From Oscillospiraceae bacterium (lineage in GTDB: Bacteria > Bacillota > Clostridia > Oscillospirales > Ruminococcaceae): DNA of 60,349 nucleotides. Below, one piece after another: positions 26,876-38,297 of the stretch. The DNA lies in the NCBI GenBank assembly GCA_022770625.1, contig JALEHK010000003.1, forward strand, positions 1 through 60,349. The letters are read 5' to 3'. The position numbers were made by a program, and so were the translations under genes. The notes beneath the pieces are model-generated. The model had not been told where the DNA came from, ran no database searches, and saw only the letters and a program-made list of their open reading frames with translations. How positions within the stretch are numbered: the stretch's first letter is position 1; each line of letters starts with the position of its first letter.

Positions 26876-28294
26876 ATGGTAAAATCACTTGCGCAAAAGT
26901 TGCAGCGATCGCTGCTGCGCAGCTTTAAGATCTTGTTGGTACTGGTTTTGTTCCTGCTGTTTTATCTGCTGTTCGGTCTGACTGAGCCGGAGCTGTTCCG
27001 CCTTTCCCGGACGGCGGCGATTACGCTGATCTGCTTCCCGGTCATCTGTGTTCTGATGCTCAAGATCTACGGTGGCTTTCCGATCGGTATCAAAAAGACC
27101 AAGGAGATCGTCTATTCGGCGTCGATCGCGGTTTTTCTCGCCAATGCAGTCACCTATCTTCAGCTCGCGATCATGCGGGTCAATTTCCCGAACCGCAGCT
27201 ATGTCAAGGACATCTTTACGCTGATCGGGATCTTCCTTTTACAGGTCATTACGATCAACCTTTTCGGCTACCTCGGAAACTATCTTTACTTCACCGTAAA
27301 CCCTCCGGCAAAATGTCTCTTTATCTATGGGGACAGCGAAGGACTGCCGCAGCTGGTCGGGAAGGTCGCCAAGTACAAAAAGCAGTATAAGATCTGTCAG
27401 ATGCTGGATATTCACTCGGCTGACGAGGAGACCCTTCATAAAACGATCCGTGCGCATGACTCCGTTTTCCTTTACGGACTCGGCGAAACGGAAAAGGCGC
27501 ACGTCCTGGAATACTGCTACAAGCATAACCGGACGACCTATCTGACGCCCGAACTTTCCGATATTATCACCCGCTATTCCCATCAGGCCATCATCGACGA
27601 TACGGTCGTTCTGGAATCGAGAGTATCGGGACTGACCTTTGAGCAGCGTCTGGTCAAGAGAGCGATGGACATCCTCATTTCCGGCGTAGGCCTCTTGATC
27701 GCAAGCCCGATCATGCTGGTCGAAGCGCTTGCCATCAAACTGGAGGATCACGGCCCTGTTTTCTTCCGTCAGCCCCGTGTCACCAAGGATGGAAAGACCT
27801 TTGAAGTGCTCAAGTTCCGGACGATGATCGTAGACGCGGATAAGAACAACAAGCGGCTCGCTTCTCAGGATGACGACCGAATCACCAAGGTCGGAAAGTT
27901 CCTGCGCAAGACCCGTATGGACGAGCTTCCTCAGTTTATCAACATCCTCAAAGGAGATATGTCGATCGTTGGCCCTCGTCCCGAGCAGGTCGAGATCACC
28001 GAAAAATATGTCGAAGTCCTTCCTGAGTTCAAGTACCGCTTGAAGGTCAAAGCCGGTCTGACCGGTCTGGCTCAGATCCAGGGCAAGTATAACACCACCC
28101 CTCGCGATAAGCTGATCTTTGACCTGATCTATATCGAGCAGTATTCGATCCTGCTCGATATCAAGCTGATCCTTCAGACGGTCAAGGTTCTCTTTAAATC
28201 CGACTCGACCGAAGGCGTTATCGGCGAGCTTCCCGAAGGATTTGACGAAATTCCGGGTCATCCTTCAGTAGAACATACCGAAAGCCAGAAATGA
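26876..28294 (+). CDS. Polyprenyl-phosphate sugar-1-phosphate transferase
   Basis: A 472-residue initiating enzyme for exopolysaccharide or capsule synthesis that moves a sugar-1-phosphate to undecaprenyl phosphate. It has four N-terminal membrane segments (about residues 15-33, 40-58, 75-95 and 105-125), a nucleotide-binding-like middle domain, then a re-entrant membrane helix and the catalytic bacterial sugar transferase domain: KRAMDILISGVGLLIASP, PVFFRQPRV, FRTM, TRMDELPQFINILKGDMSIVGPRPE and KAGLTGLAQ. With the upstream glycosyltransferase it forms a small surface-glycan pair. A hairpin at 28302-28331 follows. Confidence 0.92.
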   Translation: MVKSLAQKLQRSLLRSFKILLVLVLFLLFYLLFGLTEPELFRLSRTAAITLICFPVICVLMLKIYGGFPIGIKKTKEIVYSASIAVFLANAVTYLQLAIMRVNFPNRSYVKDIFTLIGIFLLQVITINLFGYLGNYLYFTVNPPAKCLFIYGDSEGLPQLVGKVAKYKKQYKICQMLDIHSADEETLHKTIRAHDSVFLYGLGETEKAHVLEYCYKHNRTTYLTPELSDIITRYSHQAIIDDTVVLESRVSGLTFEQRLVKRAMDILISGVGLLIASPIMLVEALAIKLEDHGPVFFRQPRVTKDGKTFEVLKFRTMIVDADKNNKRLASQDDDRITKVGKFLRKTRMDELPQFINILKGDMSIVGPRPEQVEITEKYVEVLPEFKYRLKVKAGLTGLAQIQGKYNTTPRDKLIFDLIYIEQYSILLDIKLILQTVKVLFKSDSTEGVIGELPEGFDEIPGHPSVEHTESQK

Positions 28295-28301
28295 TTGTTT
28301 T

Positions 28302-28331
28302 CAAAAGCCACCCCTTGATCGGTGGCTTTTG
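28302..28331 (+). terminator. Hairpin after the sugar transferase
   Basis: CAAAAGCCACC/GGTGGCTTTTG stem; only a broken T-rich run follows, so it may attenuate rather than end transcription. Confidence 0.55.
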
Positions 28332-28373
28332 TGCTATTTGTTTTCTTTTTTTGCAAACGAAAGGAGATGCGCT

Positions 28374-29504
28374 GTGAACAGTCTCAGTTTATTGATTAAG
28401 CCTTCCTCCGGAAACTGCAATGTCCGCTGCCGGTACTGCTTTTACCATGATGAGCAGTGCAACCGCGAGACCTTTTCCTATGGATTTATGAGTGAGGAAA
28501 CGCTCGAGATCCTGATCCAAAAGGCACTGGAAAGCGCGAAGGGAGAATGTTCCTTCGGCTTTCAGGGCGGAGAGCCGACCTTATCGGGGCTTCCTTTTTT
28601 CAGAAAGGCAGTCGAGCTGCAAAAGAAATATAACGTCCACCATACCCGGATCTCCAACGCGATCCAGACCAACGGTCTGTTGATCGATGATGAATGGGCG
28701 GAGTTTTTGGCGGAAAATCATTTTCTGGTCGGGCTGTCTCTGGACGGCACCAAGGATATCCATGACGCTAACCGGATCGATCCCGCCGGAAAGGGAACCT
28801 ATGCGAAAGTTTTGCGGGCGGCGCAGATCCTGAAAAATCATGGAGTCGATTTTAACATTCTGACCGTCATAACGGGAAAAACAGCCGATTCGATCACGAA
28901 GATCTATAATTTTTACCGCCGATCAGGCTTCCTTTATCAGCAGTATATTCCCTGTCTCGATCCGATCGATTCGCCGCGCGGCAGTTCGCCCTATTCGCTG
29001 ACGCCGGAAAAATACGCCCGGTTTTTGAAAACGCTGTTTGATCTGTGGTACCGCGACCTTCAGGCGGGACGGTTTATCTACATCCGGTATTTTGAAAACC
29101 TTTTGGGGATGATGCTGGGCGAACATCCGGAAAGCTGTGGACTGACCGGACGCTGCACCATCCAAAACGTCATTGAAGCGGACGGAAGCGTATATCCCTG
29201 TGACTTTTACTGTCTGGATGAATGGAAGCTGGGAGATATCCGCACCGATTCTTTTGAAGAGATGATGGAAAGCAAAAAGGCGGCGGATTTTCTCGCCGTC
29301 TCGGAGCTTCCGATGAAGGAATGCGGGGAATGCCGGTGGTACCCGGTCTGCCGGGGCGGCTGCCGGAGAGACAGAGAACCGGTAAGCGGGATGCTGCCCG
29401 CGGAGAATTATTTCTGTCCGGCGTTTGAGGAATTTTTCGATTATGCGATGCCGCGGCTGCGCGAGGTCGCCGGAAGGATCGCGAACGGACACCGCTATTT
29501 TTAA
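28374..29504 (+). CDS. Radical SAM enzyme, anaerobic sulfatase-maturase type
   Basis: A 376-residue radical SAM/SPASM protein. The cluster motif CNVRCRYCFYHDEQC is near the N terminus, FGFQGGEPTL is the SAM-binding GGEP motif, and the C-terminal SPASM cysteines include CGLTGRC, YPCDFYC and CGECRWYPVCRGGC. The whole layout matches anaerobic sulfatase-maturating enzymes, which oxidise an active-site Cys or Ser of a sulfatase to formylglycine. No sulfatase or short precursor peptide is adjacent. GTG start chosen because of AAAGGAGATG upstream. Confidence 0.88.
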   Translation: MNSLSLLIKPSSGNCNVRCRYCFYHDEQCNRETFSYGFMSEETLEILIQKALESAKGECSFGFQGGEPTLSGLPFFRKAVELQKKYNVHHTRISNAIQTNGLLIDDEWAEFLAENHFLVGLSLDGTKDIHDANRIDPAGKGTYAKVLRAAQILKNHGVDFNILTVITGKTADSITKIYNFYRRSGFLYQQYIPCLDPIDSPRGSSPYSLTPEKYARFLKTLFDLWYRDLQAGRFIYIRYFENLLGMMLGEHPESCGLTGRCTIQNVIEADGSVYPCDFYCLDEWKLGDIRTDSFEEMMESKKAADFLAVSELPMKECGECRWYPVCRGGCRRDREPVSGMLPAENYFCPAFEEFFDYAMPRLREVAGRIANGHRYF

Positions 29505-29521
29505 GAAAGCGAGGAATTTTT

Positions 29522-30889
29522 ATGAGCAGCTTTCGCACGTTTGGCGGCCCGATCCTTGATTTCCTGACCGGGTACACAGAGTCGGGAATCTCACGCCTGC
29601 ATATGCCGGGGCATAAGGGAAGAGCGCCCGAAGGGTACCCGGAGTTTCTGCGGGAGGCCGTCCCGTTCGACCTGACCGAGATCAAAGGGGCTGACGAGCT
29701 TTATGAGCCGGAAGGGATCATCGAAGCATCGGAAGAGAGAACCGCGGCGCTTTATCACGCGGGCGCCAGCTGTTATTCGGCGGGGGGATCGACCCTTTCG
29801 ATCCTGACGATGGTAACGGCGGCTGTCCGGCGGTTCGGTCGGGAGATCATCGCCGTGCGCAATGCGCATCTTGCTTTTGTCAACGCCTGTGTCCATACCG
29901 ACGCGGAGGTTCACTGGCTGGTTCCGGAGTACGATCGGGAGAGCGGGCTTTGCCTTCCGGCCAGCCGAGAGGAGATCGCAAAGATGATGGACGCCTTTCC
30001 GGGGGCGAAGATCGTTTATCTGACCAGCCCGGATTATTACGGCGTGCAGGCCGACGTCCGCCAGGTTGCGGAAGAGGTGCACAGCCGGGGCGGGATTCTG
30101 CTTGTGGACAATGCCCACGGCGCGCATCTGATCGCTTTTCCCGGCGTTCATCCGATGGAGGCGGGCGCGGACTTATGCTGTGACTCTCCGCATAAGACCC
30201 TTCCCGTTCTGACCGGCGGAAGCCTTTTGCAGGTGCGCGAAGGAATGGAGACGGTTTTCCCGAAGGCCTTTCTGAAGCGGATCATGACCCTTTACGGCTC
30301 GACAAGCCCCTCGTATCTGATTATGGCGTCGCTGGAAGCCGGGACGGTCTGGATGGAACAGGAAGGAAAGCAGGCGTTTTTGCGGCTGGCGGAACGGATA
30401 AAGGAACTGAGCGGGCACCTGACCGAAAAGGGCGTGCCGATCCTTTCGCGGGTCAGCGACTGTACCAAGCTCACGATCGACGCTTACCGGTGCGGCTATA
30501 CGTCGGATGAACTGGCGGAGTTTTTGAGGGAAAACCGGATCGAGCCGGAGTTCTGCGGCGGGGGGAAGATCGTGCTGATGACCTCTCCGCAGAATACAGA
30601 GGAGGATTTCTCCCGGATTCTGCGGGTCGCAGACATCCTTTACCTGAAAAAGCCGATGGAGTATCCGGCGTTCGCGCTCAGACCCGTCCGGGCGGTTCCG
30701 CTTCGGGAAGCAGCGTTTTCTCCGTCCGAGGAGATCAGCGTGTCCGATGCGGTCGGACGGATCGCCGCCGAGAACCGGATCGCCTGCCCGCCCGGAATCC
30801 CGGTCGTGACGGCCGGTGAAAAAATCGGGGCGGATGAAAAGAAAATGCTGCTCGAGAGTGGTATTTTAAGGATAAATGTGATAGAATAG
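29522..30889 (+). CDS. Orn/Lys/Arg decarboxylase family protein (YaaO/SpeA-like)
   Basis: A 455-residue fold-type I PLP decarboxylase. Motifs: RLHMPGHKGRA at the N terminus, SAGGSTLSILTMV, the PLP aspartate in LLVDNAHGAH and the Schiff-base lysine in CDSPHKTLPVLTGG. It is probably a lysine or arginine decarboxylase for polyamine synthesis; the substrate cannot be told. It starts a block (decarboxylase, darA, holB, ricT) syntenic with the B. subtilis yaaO region, but the thymidylate kinase gene usually found next is missing. Confidence 0.88.
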   Translation: MSSFRTFGGPILDFLTGYTESGISRLHMPGHKGRAPEGYPEFLREAVPFDLTEIKGADELYEPEGIIEASEERTAALYHAGASCYSAGGSTLSILTMVTAAVRRFGREIIAVRNAHLAFVNACVHTDAEVHWLVPEYDRESGLCLPASREEIAKMMDAFPGAKIVYLTSPDYYGVQADVRQVAEEVHSRGGILLVDNAHGAHLIAFPGVHPMEAGADLCCDSPHKTLPVLTGGSLLQVREGMETVFPKAFLKRIMTLYGSTSPSYLIMASLEAGTVWMEQEGKQAFLRLAERIKELSGHLTEKGVPILSRVSDCTKLTIDAYRCGYTSDELAEFLRENRIEPEFCGGGKIVLMTSPQNTEEDFSRILRVADILYLKKPMEYPAFALRPVRAVPLREAAFSPSEEISVSDAVGRIAAENRIACPPGIPVVTAGEKIGADEKKMLLESGILRINVIE

Positions 30890-30953
30890 TAACAAGGCGG
30901 AATAGACGGTACTTTGTCTGTCGCATGAGTTTTAAGCTGAAAGGATGAGTAAT

Positions 30954-31277
30954 ATGAAACTGATTTTTGCGATCGTCAACAGCGATGATTCTTCTGCTGT
31001 ATCGGCGGCGCTGACCAGGGGCGGCTTTTTTGTGACCAAGCTCGCTTCGACCGGCGGCTTTCTGATGTCGGGCAACACGACCTTTTTAATCTGTACGGAA
31101 GAGGAAAAGATCGATCAGGCCATCAGCATCATCGGTGAGCACTCCCGCAAACGCAAACAGCTCGTTTCCTCATCTGTGAATTTTGGACTGAATACCTATA
31201 CGGCGCTTCCGGTCGAGGTGACCGTCGGCGGCGCAACGATCATCGTGACCGATGTTGAGCGGTTTGAAAAGATCTGA
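30954..31277 (+). CDS. darA: DarA (PstA), cyclic-di-AMP receptor, PII-like
   Basis: A 107-residue PII-like trimeric protein that binds the second messenger cyclic di-AMP. Seen: MKLIFAIVNSDDS strand, LTRGGFFVTKLASTGGFLMSGNTTFLI and the late VGGATIIVTDVERFEKI, all family signatures. The ATG at 30954 lies 9 bases after a GAAAGG site; another ATG at 30945 is too close. The stop overlaps the holB start (TGATG). Confidence 0.93.
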   Translation: MKLIFAIVNSDDSSAVSAALTRGGFFVTKLASTGGFLMSGNTTFLICTEEEKIDQAISIIGEHSRKRKQLVSSSVNFGLNTYTALPVEVTVGGATIIVTDVERFEKI

Positions 31278-32287
31278 TGGATTCGACGATCACCCGTTTT
31301 GACGATTTTATCGGAAACGCCCACCCTGTGAATGTTCTGAGGCGGGCCTCCCGGAAAGGCTCTTTATCTCTCGGACACGCCTATCTGCTGCACGGAACCG
31401 GCGGCACCGGGAAAAAGACGCTTGCCGCTTTAACGGCCGCCGCGCTCGTCTGTCAGGGAGAGGAGCGGCCGTGCGGGGAATGCCCGGCCTGTAAAAAGGC
31501 GTTCGGCGCGTTCGGTCATCCCGATATCCTCACCTTCCGCACGCCGGAGGGAAAGACCCAGTTCCCGGTCGAACTGATCCGGGAGATCCGCCGGCAGGCG
31601 TATGTCCTGCCCAACGAGTCGGAGAAAAAAGTCATTCTGATTGAAAACGCCGAGCAGATGAATACCGCGTCGGCCAATGCGCTTTTGAAGGTCTTGGAGG
31701 AGCCGCCGGAATATCTGGTGTTTCTGCTGACCTGCGACAATCTTTCGGCGCTTCCCGAAACGATCCCTTCCCGCTGCATCTGTCTCGAGACGCATGAGGT
31801 TCCGCTTCGCCGGGCGGAGCAGTGGCTTGTCCGCCGCTTCCCGGAGGAGTCCCCCGAACGGCTCTCCGGAGCGCTGATCTGCGGAAACGGAAACCTCGGG
31901 ATGAGCCTTCGGTATCTGACCGATGAGGAAACGGAAAAGTGCTTTGCCGACGCGCTTGCGCTCTGCCGCGCGCTGGTTTCCGGAAAAGAATACGATCTTT
32001 TGAGCGTTCTTTCCGGCTATGAAGGCAGCCGGGGAAAGTTTTCGCTGCTGCTCCGGCTTATCGACAGGCTGATGGGACAGATCGCCCGAGCGGCTTTTAT
32101 GCCCGATCAGCTGCTTCAGGCGGGCGGGCAGGAAATCGCGGCGCTCGCAGTGCGTCTGGCACCGGAAAAAACGGTGCGGATCCATCGGCTGATCGGGGAG
32201 ATCGCGGATGCTCTGCGCGCGAATGTCTCCCTTTCGCTTTCGATCGCCGTTTTTTCCTCCCGTCTCAAGACGATCATGGAGGAATGA
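31277..32287 (+). CDS. holB: DNA polymerase III delta' subunit
   Basis: Clamp-loader subunit of the replicative polymerase. The 336-residue protein has a P-loop-like GTGGTGKKT at 40-48, a zinc-binding cysteine set (C59, C66, C69, C72), and the SRC region SRCICLE preceded by NALLKVLEEPPEYLVFLLTCDN. The C-terminal domain is divergent, as is normal. It is translationally coupled to darA and followed 43 bases later by ricT. Confidence 0.92.
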   Translation: MDSTITRFDDFIGNAHPVNVLRRASRKGSLSLGHAYLLHGTGGTGKKTLAALTAAALVCQGEERPCGECPACKKAFGAFGHPDILTFRTPEGKTQFPVELIREIRRQAYVLPNESEKKVILIENAEQMNTASANALLKVLEEPPEYLVFLLTCDNLSALPETIPSRCICLETHEVPLRRAEQWLVRRFPEESPERLSGALICGNGNLGMSLRYLTDEETEKCFADALALCRALVSGKEYDLLSVLSGYEGSRGKFSLLLRLIDRLMGQIARAAFMPDQLLQAGGQEIAALAVRLAPEKTVRIHRLIGEIADALRANVSLSLSIAVFSSRLKTIMEE

Positions 32288-32330
32288 GCCGCTTATTTTT
32301 AACAGGATTTTCACATGGAAAGGAAACTGT

Positions 32331-33218
32331 ATGACTGAAATCATTGGCATCCGGTTCAAAAACGCCGGAAAGACCTATTATTTTTCTCCCGGTCCGCATA
32401 AACTCGCTTCCGGCCAGCAGGTCGTTGTTGAAACGGCGCGCGGGATCGAATGCGGGAGCGTCGTGATCCCGAACCGAATGATGCCGGAGGAGCGGATCGT
32501 GATGCCGCTGAAAGAGATCATCCGTCCTGCCGACGAAAAGGATCTCCGGCAGCTTGAGGAAAACTGCGCCAAAGAAAAGGAAGCCTTCCGCGTCTGCCAG
32601 CAGAAGATCGCCGCCCATCACCTGGATATGCATCTGGTGGACGTCGAGTATACCTTCGGCGGCGGAAAGATCCTCTTTTATTTTACTGCTGATGGGCGGA
32701 TCGACTTCCGAGAACTGGTCAAGGATCTGGCGGGGATTTTCCGCACCCGGATCGAACTGAGACAGATCGGCGTGCGGGATGAGTCGAAAATGTTGGGCGG
32801 ACTGGGGATCTGCGGGCGTCCGTTTTGCTGCGCGACCTTTTTGGGCGATTTTCAGCCGGTTTCGATCAAGATGGCCAAGGAGCAGAACCTTTCCCTCAAC
32901 CCGACCAAGATCTCCGGTACCTGCGGGCGGCTGATGTGCTGCCTGAAATACGAGCAGGAAGCCTATGAGGATCTGATCCGCACGACCCCCCGCGTCGGAA
33001 GCCCGGTTCAGACGCCGGAAGGAAACGGCGTTGTAACCGAGGTCAGCCTTTTAACCGGAATGCTCAAGATTCAGCTCGACCGCGAGGACGATAAATCACC
33101 TGTCTTTTATCGGAAGGACGAGGTCAAGTGGGGAAGGGATCTCAGCGGACGCGGTAAACGTCCGCGTGAAAACGCGCCCAAGACCGATCCAGCCGATAAA
33201 AAATCGGATGAAACGTGA
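32331..33218 (+). CDS. ricT: RicT/YaaT, PSP1-domain protein
   Basis: A 295-residue PSP1 (cell-cycle/RNA-processing regulator) protein, part of the RicAFT complex that in B. subtilis binds Fe-S clusters and promotes RNase Y processing. The conserved cysteine set is in GGLGICGRPFCC and SGTCGRLMCC. ATG at 32331 follows GGAAAGGAAA. The C-terminal 30 residues are charged and low-complexity. The location after holB is conserved in Bacillota. Confidence 0.92.
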   Translation: MTEIIGIRFKNAGKTYYFSPGPHKLASGQQVVVETARGIECGSVVIPNRMMPEERIVMPLKEIIRPADEKDLRQLEENCAKEKEAFRVCQQKIAAHHLDMHLVDVEYTFGGGKILFYFTADGRIDFRELVKDLAGIFRTRIELRQIGVRDESKMLGGLGICGRPFCCATFLGDFQPVSIKMAKEQNLSLNPTKISGTCGRLMCCLKYEQEAYEDLIRTTPRVGSPVQTPEGNGVVTEVSLLTGMLKIQLDREDDKSPVFYRKDEVKWGRDLSGRGKRPRENAPKTDPADKKSDET

Positions 33219-33224
33219 CCCTGA

Positions 33225-33476
<252 letters not shown>

Positions 33477-33498
33477 TTTTATTATTCATCGCAAAATA

Positions 33499-33540
33499 AA
33501 ACCCCTGTTTCTGCCGGAAAAGGCATAAACGGGGGTTTTT
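33499..33540 (+). terminator. Terminator after ferredoxin
   Basis: Stem AACCCCTGTTT / AAACGGGGGTT plus five Ts; it insulates the CRISPR-Cas locus. Confidence 0.8.
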
Positions 33541-33548
33541 GTTGTCTA

Positions 33549-33577
33549 TTGACAGAAGGGAAATTTCGGAATAGGGT
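33549..33577 (+). promoter_or_regulatory. Weak promoter for cas3
   Basis: TTGACA, 17-bp spacer, TAGGGT: a consensus -35 with a poor -10. Confidence 0.4.
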
Positions 33578-33608
33578 AAAGACAGATTATTTATAAGGGG
33601 GCATCCGT

Positions 33609-35765
33609 ATGAAATATCTGGCGCATATCGCTTCGGATGGGCGGGAACAGACGGTCAGGCAGCATCTGGAAGGAACGGCCTTGCTGGCTAAACGTTTCGC
33701 GTCTTCATTCGGCGGACAAGAAGATGGACGGCTGGCCGGGCAGCTTCATGATATCGGAAAGTACAGCCGGGCTTTTCAGAAACGCTTATTGGAAAACGGG
33801 CCGCGGGTGGATCATTCGACGGCCGGTGCGCAGGAGGCTTTTCATCTTAGAAACCTTCCGGTTGCTTTATCGGTTGCCGGACACCATGGCGGCATACCGG
33901 ATCTTGGCAGCCCGCTTGATCCGAACGATGAACCGACCTTGCAGGGGCGGATGAAACGGGAAACGGAACCGTGTGATGCGTGGAAGCAGGAAATTCAGGT
34001 TCAGCCGAATGCTCTCCCTGCGTGGCTTTCCCGAAAAGACTCGCTTTCCATTGCCTTTTATACGCGGATGATCTATTCCTGTTTGGTTGATGCGGATTTT
34101 CAGGATACACAGGATTTTATCAACGGTACTCCGGCTCCGAGAGGAGAGGGCGAACCGCTGCACCGGCTGCTTCCCAAAGTGCGCCGACAAGCAGAAAAGT
34201 ACCTTTCACAGGAAAAGAAGGATGTGGTTTCTCTTGCGCGCAACCGTGTCCTGCGTGACTGTATCGAAAAGGGAAAGACGTCAGCACAGGGGCTGTATAC
34301 GCTGACGGTTCCGACCGGAGGCGGAAAGACCTTTGCTTCGCTTGCCTTTGCCATGGAACAGGCGGCAGCACAGGGAATGAAGCGGATCATCTATGTGATT
34401 CCGTATACTTCCATTATTGATCAGACCGCACGTATTTTTACCGATCTTCTCGGAGAGGAGAATGTACTGGCTCATTACTCGGGCGTGGACTATCAGCTGA
34501 TCGAACCGGACGAAAAGGAAAACCCGCTTCTTTATCGAAAGCTGCTGGACAGCGAAAATTGGGATGCGCCGGTGATCGTTACGACCGCTGTACAGTTTTT
34601 TGAATCCATTTATTCCAATCGAAGCAGTCGATGCCGAAAACTGCACAATCTTGCGGAAAGCGTAATCATCTTTGACGAAGCGCAGACGATCCCGAATGAT
34701 TACCTGCTGCCCTGTTTATCAGCCATTGGTCAGCTTGTCCGTTTTTACCGTACAACAGCGGTTCTCTGTACGGCGACCCAACCGGCTATTGCCCGGTTTG
34801 ACAAGCAGCTGATGGGACTTCCGATTACCGAAATCGTCGGTGATTGTAGTGAACTTTATCAAACGCTGAAACGGACGGTGATCCGGGATCTCGGCAGCTG
34901 CACCAGGGAATCGCTTGGAAAAATGCTTGCGGAAAATGAGCAGATCCTTTGTGTTGTCAATAAACGGAAAACGGCTCAGGAACTTTATCAAATGCTGCCG
35001 GAAGAGGGAAGCTTTTGCCTGACGACTCTTCTCTGCCCGTTGGATCGAAAGCGGAAATTTGATGAGATCCGTACCCGGCTCAGTCAGGGTCTGCCCTGCC
35101 GGGTGGTATCGACTTCCCTGATTGAGGCAGGGGTTGATGTGGATTTTCCTTCAGCGTATCGGGAGGATTGCGGTTTGGATTCGCTTTTACAGACGGCAGG
35201 GCGCTGTAACCGGGAAGGGAAACGTCCGGCGGAGCAGAGTATCGTTTATCGCTTTTCTCTTGAAGGCGAAGAGGTTCCACAGATGCTTGCCAAAAATAAA
35301 AGTGCGCTTGAATATGCAGCGCGCGGCGGGAGAGATCTGTTTACGCCGGAAGCGGTTGAACGGTATTTTCATGAACTGTTTCAATTAAAGGAAGATGCTC
35401 TTGATAAAAAAGGAATCCTTTCGGCATTGTGCCCGGGAAAAGGAGGAAACGGTTTTGCCTTTGCATGGGTTTCCGAACAGTTTAAGCTGATCGAAACGCC
35501 GGTTCGGACGGTGTATCTTCCAATCGAAGAGGGAGAGGAACTTTGCAGAGAACTTCGAAACGGCGAAGGTGATCGACTGCTTTTGCGGAAGCTTGGACGA
35601 TACAGTGTCGATTGCTATGAAAAACAGTTTGATTTACTGGATCAGGCCGGTGCACTTGAGCTGCTGCCGGATGGTTCGGCCATTCTGACCGATCTGACAT
35701 GGTACAGCCGCGAGACTGGATTAAGCAATGAATCGGACGGCGGCGGATACGGCTTGTTTATCTAA
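33609..35765 (+). CDS. cas3: Cas3 nuclease-helicase, type I-C
   Basis: Effector that degrades DNA marked by Cascade. The 718-residue protein has an N-terminal HD nuclease: H19 in RQHLEGT, H48-D49 in GQLHDIGKY, and further histidines in DHSTAG and VAGHHGG. The superfamily 2 helicase has Walker A VPTGGGKTF near 235-243, the DEAQ box at D356 and motif VI LLQTAGRCNREG. Size and order (cas3 first) fit subtype I-C. A separate promoter for the remaining cas genes follows its stop. Confidence 0.96.
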   Translation: MKYLAHIASDGREQTVRQHLEGTALLAKRFASSFGGQEDGRLAGQLHDIGKYSRAFQKRLLENGPRVDHSTAGAQEAFHLRNLPVALSVAGHHGGIPDLGSPLDPNDEPTLQGRMKRETEPCDAWKQEIQVQPNALPAWLSRKDSLSIAFYTRMIYSCLVDADFQDTQDFINGTPAPRGEGEPLHRLLPKVRRQAEKYLSQEKKDVVSLARNRVLRDCIEKGKTSAQGLYTLTVPTGGGKTFASLAFAMEQAAAQGMKRIIYVIPYTSIIDQTARIFTDLLGEENVLAHYSGVDYQLIEPDEKENPLLYRKLLDSENWDAPVIVTTAVQFFESIYSNRSSRCRKLHNLAESVIIFDEAQTIPNDYLLPCLSAIGQLVRFYRTTAVLCTATQPAIARFDKQLMGLPITEIVGDCSELYQTLKRTVIRDLGSCTRESLGKMLAENEQILCVVNKRKTAQELYQMLPEEGSFCLTTLLCPLDRKRKFDEIRTRLSQGLPCRVVSTSLIEAGVDVDFPSAYREDCGLDSLLQTAGRCNREGKRPAEQSIVYRFSLEGEEVPQMLAKNKSALEYAARGGRDLFTPEAVERYFHELFQLKEDALDKKGILSALCPGKGGNGFAFAWVSEQFKLIETPVRTVYLPIEEGEELCRELRNGEGDRLLLRKLGRYSVDCYEKQFDLLDQAGALELLPDGSAILTDLTWYSRETGLSNESDGGGYGLFI

Positions 35766-35823
35766 GAAAAAAGTCGAAATCCATCAAAAATCATTCGCAT
35801 TTAAATTTTATTCGTGCAACTTG

Positions 35824-35852
35824 TTGACTTTAGGCGGTTTGTGCTCTATACT
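35824..35852 (+). promoter_or_regulatory. Promoter of the cas5-cas2 operon
   Basis: TTGACT, 17-bp spacer, TATACT between cas3 and cas5. It is stronger than the cas3 promoter, so Cascade and adaptation genes may be made without matching Cas3. Confidence 0.7.
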
Positions 35853-35869
35853 TAATATAAGTCCTTTAA

Positions 35870-38295
<2,426 letters not shown>

Positions 38296-38297
38296 AG

